The position numbers were made by a program, and so were the translations under genes. From JAXHUH01 sp034211175 (GTDB taxonomy: Bacteria; Actinomycetota; Acidimicrobiia; Acidimicrobiales; CAIXPF01): a stretch of DNA of 64,000 nt. Shown piece after piece: positions 1 through 6,825 of this stretch. The notes beneath the pieces are model-generated. The model saw only the letters and a list, made by a program, of their open reading frames with translations. It did no database searches and was not told the origin of the DNA. The stretch's first letter is position 1, and every line of letters starts with the position of its first letter. The stretch lies in NCBI GenBank assembly GCA_034211175.1, contig JAXHUH010000344.1, positions 1 through 64,000 of the forward strand, in the 5' to 3' direction.

Positions 1-181
1 GGGCCACCCGGTCGGCGCGACCGGCTGCGCCCCGGTCGTGGAGCTGGTCGACCAGCTCCGGGGGCGGTGCGGGGCCCGCCAGGTCGAGGGGGCCCGCCTG
101 GGGCTGGCGGAGAACGGTGGGGGGATCATCGACGGGCGGGAGGCCGCCGCGGTGATCACGATCCTGGAGGGGGACCGATGA
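1..181 (+). CDS. Thiolase C-terminus (SCP2-type thiolase / lipid-transfer family), 5' truncated by window edge
   Basis: The open frame enters from the left edge and gives the last 59 residues of a thiolase-fold enzyme. It begins with GHPVGATG, the conserved block carrying the catalytic histidine, and ends with an LAENGGG block. Degradative and biosynthetic thiolases have a cysteine just before the glycines (CxGGG). Here that cysteine is absent, as is usual in the SCP2-type thiolase and lipid-transfer group of actinobacteria, which handle acyl-CoA or sterol side chains. The stop overlaps the ATG of the next gene (ATGA), so the two are probably translationally coupled. The substrate cannot be read from this fragment. 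Confidence 0.85.
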   Translation, partial: GHPVGATGCAPVVELVDQLRGRCGARQVEGARLGLAENGGGIIDGREAAAVITILEGDR

Positions 182-1242
182 CCGTGAGGCGAGCAACGAC
201 CGTGGGCGGGGCCGACGACCGCACGGCGGCGTGGGCGGACCGGCCGACCGACGGGCCCGCGTCGATCGTGGTGCTGTCGGGCGGGCTCGGCGGGGCCCGG
301 ATGGCGCTGGCCCTCACCGAGGCCGGCCTGGCCGACCGGTCCACGTTCGTGACCAACGTGGCCGACGACTGGACGGTCGGCGGCCTACCGGTCTGCCCGG
401 ACACCGACGCCGTGCTCTACGCGCTGTCGGGACGCTTCGACGAGGAGCGGGGCTGGGGCATCCGGGGCGACACGTTCCGTGGCCCCCGGCCCGGCGAGCC
501 GTCGTGGTTCGGCATCGGCGACCTCGACCGGGCCCACCACGAGGCTCGCCGCGAGCTGCTGGCCGCCGGAGCCAGCCGGGCCGAAGCAACCGCCGACCTC
601 GCGCTGAGGGCCGGGATCGGCGCCCGGGTCGTCCCGGTGACCAACGACCTCGTCCGCACCCGGGTCCGTCACGACCGACGGTGGTCGGGGTTCCAGGAGT
701 GGCTCGTCCGCGACCGTTGCCCCGCGCCCGACGCGGTCGACTGGTCGGGCCTCGGCCGGGCCGTCGCCGCGCCCGGTGTCGTCGAGGCGATCGAGGACGC
801 CGACCTCGTGGTCATCGGATCGTCGAGCCCCATGGCCTCGCTCGCCCCGATCCTCGGCGTCGCCGGGGTACGGAACGCCCTCGCGTCCCGCCGAGGTGCG
901 ACGGTGGCGCTGTCGCCGGTGGTGCTCGGCCGGCCCCTCGGCTCCGACCGTGACCGCCACCGCGCCGCGGCCCGGGCCGCACTCATGGCGTGCCGCGGCC
1001 TCGCCCACACGCCGGTCGACCATGCCCGTTGGATCGCATCGGTCGTGTCCCACGTGGCCGTGGACGCCAGCGACGTGACGTGGGCGCCCGCGATCGCCGA
1101 CCTCGGCGTCGAGGTCATCCTCGCCCCGGTCATCGGCATCGACCCCGACGAGCGTCGGACGCTGCTCGCCTCGGTGCTCTCGGAGGCCGCGCTCGCCGGT
1201 GCGGCGCGCGAACCCGCCCGATCGGGAACCTCGAGCGACTGA
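178..1242 (+). CDS. fbiA: 2-phospho-L-lactate transferase family protein (FbiA/CofD), coenzyme F420 biosynthesis
   Basis: This 354-residue protein has the CofD/FbiA signatures: the nucleotide-binding GGLGGAR (residues 35-41), then a DD...GLPVCPDTDAVLYAL block (about 62-82) matching the family's metal and Fo-binding region, and a GSSSPMASLAPIL stretch (about 214-226). FbiA joins a phospholactyl-type moiety carried on GDP to the deazaflavin Fo, giving dehydro-F420-0 or F420-0. The frame stays open upstream to base 67, but I start at the ATG that overlaps the thiolase stop because similarity begins after it. FbiB is not adjacent. A luciferase-like oxidoreductase at 5365-6510 (-) fits an F420-using organism. 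The N-terminal 28 residues are a non-conserved extension. Confidence 0.85.
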   Translation: MTVRRATTVGGADDRTAAWADRPTDGPASIVVLSGGLGGARMALALTEAGLADRSTFVTNVADDWTVGGLPVCPDTDAVLYALSGRFDEERGWGIRGDTFRGPRPGEPSWFGIGDLDRAHHEARRELLAAGASRAEATADLALRAGIGARVVPVTNDLVRTRVRHDRRWSGFQEWLVRDRCPAPDAVDWSGLGRAVAAPGVVEAIEDADLVVIGSSSPMASLAPILGVAGVRNALASRRGATVALSPVVLGRPLGSDRDRHRAAARAALMACRGLAHTPVDHARWIASVVSHVAVDASDVTWAPAIADLGVEVILAPVIGIDPDERRTLLASVLSEAALAGAAREPARSGTSSD

Positions 1243-1297
1243 GGAACGTTCAGGCACACGCACCTCACACGGCTCGCGCCGCGGGCGTTGGCCGGGC

Positions 1298-1966
1298 ATG
1301 GACGCAACCACCGTCGCCTCGGCCGCATCGCTCGACGCCGTCGACTGCCCCGACGCCGTCTCGACCACGATCGACCCGACGATCCTCTACTTCGGGACGC
1401 CGGTCGTGCTGGTGAGCACGACCAACGAGAACGGCTCGGCGAACCTGGCGCCGATCTCGTCGATCTGGTGGCTCGGCCACAACGCGGTGATCGGGATGAG
1501 CTCCCGCTCGCACACCGTGGCGAACCTGCGCCGCCAGGGTGAGTGCGTGCTCAACCTGGCATCGGTCGACCAGGTCGACGCGGTCGACCGCTTGGCGCTC
1601 ACGACCGGCAGCGACCCGGTACCGGCGTACAAGGCGGCGATCGGGTGCCGCCACGTCCGGGACAAGTTCGCGCTCGCGGGGCTCACCCCGACCCCCGCCG
1701 AGGTCGTGCGGCCACCGAGGGCCGCCGAGTGCCCCGTCCAGCTCGAGGGGCTGGTGCGGGCGGTCCACCCGGTCGGTGGCCCCGACGACCATCTCGTAGC
1801 CGTCGAGGTCGCCGTCGCCCGGACCCACGTGCACCGCGAGATCCTACGGCCCGGCCACCGCCACCACATCGACCCCGACCGTTGGCGGCCGCTGATGATG
1901 AGCTTCCTCGAGTTCTACGGCCTCGGCGAGCGCCTCCACCCGTCCCGCCTCGCCGACGCGTTCTGA
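1298..1966 (+). CDS. Flavin reductase-like FMN-binding protein
   Basis: The 222-residue product resembles the flavin reductase-like split-barrel family. It has the N-terminal PTILYFGTPVVLVSTTNENG strand pair, an APISS motif, the HTVANLRRQGECVLNL segment that typically lines the FMN pocket, and a C-terminal region with many histidines and arginines. Such proteins bind FMN (some bind F420) and reduce flavin or act as partners of monooxygenases. The start is the ATG at 1298, after 55 bases of non-coding DNA; an upstream in-frame start at 1199 would overlap the end of the FbiA gene. Proximity to FbiA suggests, but does not show, a role in redox cofactor use. Confidence 0.75.
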   Translation: MDATTVASAASLDAVDCPDAVSTTIDPTILYFGTPVVLVSTTNENGSANLAPISSIWWLGHNAVIGMSSRSHTVANLRRQGECVLNLASVDQVDAVDRLALTTGSDPVPAYKAAIGCRHVRDKFALAGLTPTPAEVVRPPRAAECPVQLEGLVRAVHPVGGPDDHLVAVEVAVARTHVHREILRPGHRHHIDPDRWRPLMMSFLEFYGLGERLHPSRLADAF

Positions 1967-2230
1967 CGAGGAGGCGTTCTGAGGCGGGAGGCGGTCGGGC
2001 TGGCGCGCTCCGCGCCCGGCTCAGCCTCCGACCGGGACGAACTCGGGCTGGTCGAGGACCCGGAGCCACTGCACTGCTGGCGCTGGTGTGGGCGGTGCAG
2101 CCGAGCCCGGCCCGTTCGGCGCTGGTCGACCACGCGCGGGGCGTTCGCCTTCGACGACGTGCCCGCGCCTGACACCCGTTGAACGGACCAGCGCTCGACG
2201 GCCGACAGAGCGCTCGACCCGACGCGCCCT

Positions 2231-3583
2231 CTACCCGCGGCCCGAGCCCCCGGTTCCGTGTGATGCCTGCGCGACGTGGCGCTTGCGCTCGTACATCAGC
2301 CGGTCGGCGGCATCGAGAAGCGCACGGGCGTCCCGGTCACCGTCGATCGCGCTGGCACCGACCGACGCCCCGATGGCGAGGGTCGCGCCGTCGTGGCGGA
2401 TCGGCGCCGCGAGCTGCTGCTCGATGCGGCGCACGACGTCCTCGGGCTCACCGTCGAGCTGCTCGCAGATGACCACGAACTCGTCTCCGGCGTAGCGGGC
2501 CACGTAGTCGCTCGAGCGGACGGCGCGTCGCAGCCGTCGGGCGGTCTCGACGAGCACGGCGTCGCCGGCGCCGTGCCCGTGGGTGTCGTTGATCGACTTG
2601 AACCGGTCGAGGTCGATGAACAGCAGCACCGCCGGCCGTCGGGGGTCGGCGACCACCCGCTGGAGGTGCCCTTCGAGCGAGCGCCGATTGGCGAGACCGG
2701 TGAGCGGGTCGGTCTCGGCGAGATCGTGGAGGCGGCGGCTGACCGTCTGCTGCTCGCGGAGCAGCAGACGGGTCCGCAGGACGAGCGCGCCGCCGGTCAG
2801 CACCGACAGGGCCACCGCGGTGATCGGCACCGGTTCACCGACGACGTGGGACATGACCATGGCGACGACGAGCGCGACGACGGCCGGGGTGATGGCGAGC
2901 TTGCCGGGCAGCGCCTCGTGCTCACCGGGGCCGAGCGGCTCGGCGAGGGCTCGCATGTCGGGGCGGGTGAAGGCGATGGCGACCATGATGTAGACGAGCA
3001 GGTAGAGCGTCCGGGACAGCTCGTTCATCTCGCCGACGACGATGAGCGTGAGGTCGGCGCCCCACACGACCCCGACGGCCACGAGCAGCCAACGGGTGGT
3101 GTGGTTGCCCGGGGCGGTCAGCGCGAGGCGGGCGACGACCGTGGCGATGGCGACGTCGAAGAGCACGTAGGTCGTGGCGTACGCCACCGACAACGACTCG
3201 GCTTCGAGGCCCGGCTGGACGATCACCTGCCACGCGACGAGGCCGAACGCGGCGGCGCCGGCGACGACATCGAGCAGCACCACCCGCCCGACGAGGGAGA
3301 GGCTCGAGCGTCGCACGGCGAGGACGATCAGCCCGGCGAGGATCAGGCCGTAGCCGGTGGCGTAGAGGGCGGTGGCCGCGAGCGCGCTCGGCACCGGGAC
3401 GAGTCCGGTGAACCGTTCCCAGGCGTGGACCACGGCCATCGTCGTCAGCCCGGCCGCGGCGATGCGGTGCCCGGTACTGCCGGGGCAGCGCCGCCGCACG
3501 GACCGCCAGACCGCGACGACGCTGGCCAGCACGACGACGGCCGCGGCCCCGTGCGCGACCTGCTCGACGGAGACCTCGATCAC
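2231..3583 (-). CDS. Membrane-bound diguanylate cyclase (GGDEF domain)
   Basis: The protein makes the second messenger c-di-GMP from two GTP. With the chosen GTG start it has 450 residues: a long N-terminal half with seven or eight hydrophobic segments (about residues 5-230), a linker, then a complete GGDEF domain (about 285-440). The active-site loop reads AGDEF (365-369), a tolerated variant of GGDEF, and the product-inhibition site RSSD sits five residues before it (356-359), so feedback control by c-di-GMP is expected. The frame is open upstream to 3661 (TTG), but the GTG at 3583 is preceded by GAGGG and begins where the hydrophobic region starts. The input sensed by the membrane domain is unknown. 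Confidence 0.88.
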   Translation of the reverse strand: MIEVSVEQVAHGAAAVVVLASVVAVWRSVRRRCPGSTGHRIAAAGLTTMAVVHAWERFTGLVPVPSALAATALYATGYGLILAGLIVLAVRRSSLSLVGRVVLLDVVAGAAAFGLVAWQVIVQPGLEAESLSVAYATTYVLFDVAIATVVARLALTAPGNHTTRWLLVAVGVVWGADLTLIVVGEMNELSRTLYLLVYIMVAIAFTRPDMRALAEPLGPGEHEALPGKLAITPAVVALVVAMVMSHVVGEPVPITAVALSVLTGGALVLRTRLLLREQQTVSRRLHDLAETDPLTGLANRRSLEGHLQRVVADPRRPAVLLFIDLDRFKSINDTHGHGAGDAVLVETARRLRRAVRSSDYVARYAGDEFVVICEQLDGEPEDVVRRIEQQLAAPIRHDGATLAIGASVGASAIDGDRDARALLDAADRLMYERKRHVAQASHGTGGSGRG

Positions 3584-3864
3584 GACGACCCTCGCCCGGC
3601 CCGACCCATCCCGCCAGTGATCGACCCCGCCGCCGCCCCCATTGAGCGGATCCGACCACAACGACGCGCCCAGGCAGCCTGGTCAGGAGCAGCGAGGCGG
3701 CCGGGCGGCTACGTCTAGGCGGATTCGGGGCGCCGTCGATGCGAGGCCGGGCGAAGGCGCAGTCCGGCGTAGGCGACGGTCAACGAATCGGCGGCTTTGC
3801 TCAGGGACGGCGCCCGACCCGCGAGGTTCGCCAACAGTCGCTGCGGGTTGAGCGGCTCGCCTCC

Positions 3865-4131
3865 TCAGGTGCGGCCGAGGCGGGCGCGGACCTCGGGGCG
3901 GCGGAGCGGGGGCACCGTCTTCGGCGGCTGCTTGCGGGGCGGGAGCGAGCGCAGCAACGTCGTCGTGGCGGCGGCGATGTCGACCACGGCGGCATCGAAC
4001 ACCTCCTGGGTCGCCGCGGTCGGCTTGGTGACCCCGCTCACCTTGCGGACGTACTGGACGGCCGCCGCCGTGATCTCCTCGTCGGTGGCCTCGGGCTCGA
4101 GCCCCCGCAACGTCGTGATGTTCCGGCACAT
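3865..4131 (-). CDS. DUF2277 family protein
   Basis: The 88-residue protein begins MCRNITTLRG, the hallmark of the DUF2277 family, followed by a P-x-A-T-x-x-E-I helix and the VQYVRKVSG core. Family members are small, single-domain and of unknown function. They occur widely in actinobacteria and proteobacteria, usually as single genes. The C-terminal basic-proline tail (about residues 67-88) is not conserved. The ATG at 4131 is fixed by the family's MCRNI start. The frame continues past the TGA for a further 49 codons without a stop, which is noted as a separate observation. Confidence 0.85.
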   Translation of the reverse strand: MCRNITTLRGLEPEATDEEITAAAVQYVRKVSGVTKPTAATQEVFDAAVVDIAAATTTLLRSLPPRKQPPKTVPPLRRPEVRARLGRT

Positions 4132-4250
4132 GGCCGCGAGGTTACGACCACCACCTCTGGCCCTCGCCCGGAGGGCCGCTGGCACGTTCCCGTCACAGCG
4201 CCGACCTACCCACGGTTCGGACAGGGCGGACGAGCGAGGGGCACGGACCG

Positions 4251-5147
4251 ATGGCGGACACGGGCGGACGGAACGGCGAGCGCGCGCAGCGACGCGTCGC
4301 AACACAACGACGGGTCTTGGGTGCGGCAGCACTCGCCGCCTTGCTTCTTGCGATGGGCTGCACCGGTCGCGTCGGCCGGGAGGAGCGGCTGGCCGACCCG
4401 GAGCCGGCTGCGACGCTCGTCGACGTCGAGGCGAGCGGGGACGACGCGAGTGAGGACGACGCGACGACCATCGTTGCACCCACGACGTCGTCGGGTCCCT
4501 CCACCACGAGCACCACCTCGCCGTCGACCGTCCTGTCGACCACCTCGACGACAGCGCCGAGCACCACGACGACGGGCGCAACGGCGCCGCCGACGGCACC
4601 CCCGACCCGGCGGACGCGAACGTCCGTGCCGGCGACGACTCCGCCGCCTCCCCCGGCCACCCCACCACCGACACCGAGCACCGCAGCGCCGACCACGACG
4701 GCGCCGAGCACGACCACGACGACCGCGCCGTACACGGCGCCGCTCGGAACGGCGCAGGACATCGGCGAGTGGACCGTGACGGTCACCGCGGTCGACCCCG
4801 GCGCCACGGCACGGGTGTTGGCCGAGAACCCGTTCAACGAGCCGCCGACGTCGGGCGCCTACACCGTCGTCGATCTCACCGCGACCTACCGGGGCACCCT
4901 GTCGGGCACCCCGTTCGACGTCGCCGTCGGGATGATCAACGGCGACGGCCAGATCGTCGAGCCGTTCTCGTTCGCCAACGTCGTGGTGTGCCCGAACGAC
5001 CTGCTGAACCAGCCCGACGTCGCCAGCGGCGGGACGATCTCCGGCTCCGTGTGCCTGGACATCGCCTCGTTCCGGTCGGGCATCGTCAACGTGTGGACCG
5101 GCTGGGACCAGCACGTCGCCTACTGGCAGGGCCTGCCCCAACCGTGA
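4251..5147 (+). CDS. Secreted lipoprotein with Thr/Pro-rich linker
   Basis: The 298-residue product starts with basic residues, a hydrophobic stretch and a lipobox LAMGC (Cys37), so it should be lipid-anchored outside the membrane. Residues about 65-160 are a low-complexity threonine, proline and serine linker that would span the cell wall. The C-terminal domain (about 165-298) is a predicted beta-rich fold resembling DUF4352-like immunoglobulin-type domains, with strands such as GEWTVTVTAV and YTVVDLTATY and two cysteines that may form a disulfide. Function is not known. It is a single gene facing the luciferase-like gene; a strong palindrome lies in the convergent junction after it. Confidence 0.78.
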   Translation: MADTGGRNGERAQRRVATQRRVLGAAALAALLLAMGCTGRVGREERLADPEPAATLVDVEASGDDASEDDATTIVAPTTSSGPSTTSTTSPSTVLSTTSTTAPSTTTTGATAPPTAPPTRRTRTSVPATTPPPPPATPPPTPSTAAPTTTAPSTTTTTAPYTAPLGTAQDIGEWTVTVTAVDPGATARVLAENPFNEPPTSGAYTVVDLTATYRGTLSGTPFDVAVGMINGDGQIVEPFSFANVVVCPNDLLNQPDVASGGTISGSVCLDIASFRSGIVNVWTGWDQHVAYWQGLPQP

Positions 5148-5284
5148 GCCCTGAGCCGGCTGCTCCGTTCGGCGGCGCATCTCCGGGCTGGACCCGAGCG
5201 GTGGATCGACCGCACGTGATCGAAGCACCGCCCGAGCCCGATCACGAGGACCGCCCCGCCCCGCGGGCTCACAAGGCGGTTCTA

Positions 5285-5322
5285 GCCCCACCTCAGTGCC
5301 ACCGGTGGCACTGAGGTGGGGC
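5285..5322. terminator. Perfect 38-bp palindrome between convergent genes, likely bidirectional terminator
   Basis: Two 19-base arms (5285-5303 and 5304-5322) are exact reverse complements with no loop. The centre reads GTGCCACCGGTGGCAC. The element lies between the stop of the lipoprotein gene (+, 5147) and the stop of the oxidoreductase gene (-, 5365), so it can fold in transcripts from either side. There is no T-run, as is common for high-GC actinobacterial terminators. The same core recurs at 32804-32855. Confidence 0.7.
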
Positions 5323-5364
5323 CAGTTCGGGTGGTGGTGGTTGCTGCGAGTGGGGCGACCGCGG

Positions 5365-6510
5365 TCAGACGAGGGCGACCTCGATGGGCTCGGGGCTCAG
5401 CTCGCGCAGGGCGGGCATGACCTCGCGGGCGAAGAGGTCCATGCTCGCCCGGGCCTTCTCGATCGGCATGCTGCCGTACTTGAAGATGAACATCAGCTCG
5501 TCGGTGCCGAACTCCTGGGCGAGCTCGGTCGCCCGGGCGATCGTCCGGTCGGGCGTGCCCCACGGGTGGGTGTCGAAGAAGCCCCGCAGGAACGGCGAGG
5601 CGTCCTGGCTGAGGATCTCCTGCATCGCCCCGTACGTCTCGTAGCCCTTCACGTTCTTGAGGTGGTCGCCGCGCAGCTCGTAGTGGCGCAGCGCCGAGTC
5701 GGAGTACTCGACCATGTACTGCTCGGCGCCGGCCTCGGCCTCCGCCTGGGTCTCGGCGACGTAGGTCCACAGCGCCAGCTTCGTGTGGGCGGCGGTGCCG
5801 TGGCCCGCCTCGGCCCGCTGGCTCACGTACGCCTTGGCGACCTCGAGCGACAGCTCCAACGACGTCGTCGGGATGATCAGCGGGTTCACGTCGTTCCTGG
5901 CGATGACCGACACCGACTCGGGGGAGCCGCCGGCGCACCACAGGTTGTCGACGAGGCTGCGTTGGAGCTGGGGACGCAGCCGGAGGCCCTCGATGTCGTA
6001 GTGCTCGCCGTGGAACGTGCACTCGCCGGTGTCGAGGAGCTGCTTGAGCACCTGGAGGCTCTCGTCGAAGCGGGCCCGGGACTCGTTCTGGTCGATGCCG
6101 AGCCCACCGAACTCCCGCCGCCCGAGGCCGCGGCCCACACCGAGGATCACTTCGCGCCCCTCACCGAGGAACGCGTCGAGCATGTTCACGTCCTCGGCGA
6201 CCCGCACCGGGTTGTGCCACGGCAACACGACGACCATGGTCCCGAGGTCGACGTTCTCGGTGATCCCGGCGAGGTACGTGAGGTACTGCAGCGGGTTGGT
6301 CACCATCGTGTACGGCGTGAAGTGGTGCTCGATCGTCCACACCGAATCGAACCCGCTGGTGTCGGCGAGACGGGCGATCTCGAGCTCTTCGCGGAAGATG
6401 TCCCGATCGGAACGCGCGGGCCGGTCGGGCACCGATTCACCCCGCTCCTCGGCCTCGTAGCGGTCCCAGTCCGCGTAGTTCTGGTTGAAGATGCAGGCAC
6501 CGACGCGCAT
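5365..6510 (-). CDS. Luciferase-like (LLM class) flavin/F420-dependent oxidoreductase
   Basis: The 381-residue protein has the TIM-barrel pattern of bacterial luciferase-like enzymes: MRVGACIFNQNYADW at the start, GFDSVWTIEHHF in the second strand and helix, the NVDLGTMVVVLPWHNPVRVAEDVNML region, and GVGRGLGRREF binding the cofactor phosphate. Such enzymes use FMN or F420; an FbiA gene nearby makes F420 plausible, but the sequence alone does not decide. I chose the ATG at 6510 because family similarity starts there. An upstream ATG at 6546, with a better GGGGGA ribosome site, would add 12 residues. It is transcribed divergently from the exonuclease gene. Confidence 0.85.
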   Translation of the reverse strand: MRVGACIFNQNYADWDRYEAEERGESVPDRPARSDRDIFREELEIARLADTSGFDSVWTIEHHFTPYTMVTNPLQYLTYLAGITENVDLGTMVVVLPWHNPVRVAEDVNMLDAFLGEGREVILGVGRGLGRREFGGLGIDQNESRARFDESLQVLKQLLDTGECTFHGEHYDIEGLRLRPQLQRSLVDNLWCAGGSPESVSVIARNDVNPLIIPTTSLELSLEVAKAYVSQRAEAGHGTAAHTKLALWTYVAETQAEAEAGAEQYMVEYSDSALRHYELRGDHLKNVKGYETYGAMQEILSQDASPFLRGFFDTHPWGTPDRTIARATELAQEFGTDELMFIFKYGSMPIEKARASMDLFAREVMPALRELSPEPIEVALV

Positions 6511-6825
6511 CGCGAAACCCCCGGTTCGACGTCGGCCGTCGGCCATCGATCCCCCGGCCGCGGCCGGCGTGACCCTACGGTCGACCCCTCGGACCGTCAA
6601 TCGAGTCGGGTTGATCGAACCGTCGGTGCTGGGCACGGCGCCGGGCGCATCGGCGGCCACTAGACGCGCGTCGTTCTCACGCAATGTGGCACGACGCGAC
6701 GCGTTGAGCAGGGCTTCGACCACTGAGAGAGACACGCATGGTCATCCACCGAACCGGTCGGTCGGATCGGTTTGGGTTGCGACGACCTCGGCGTACCGTG
6801 TGGTCAAAGAAAGGGCGGCGGGACG

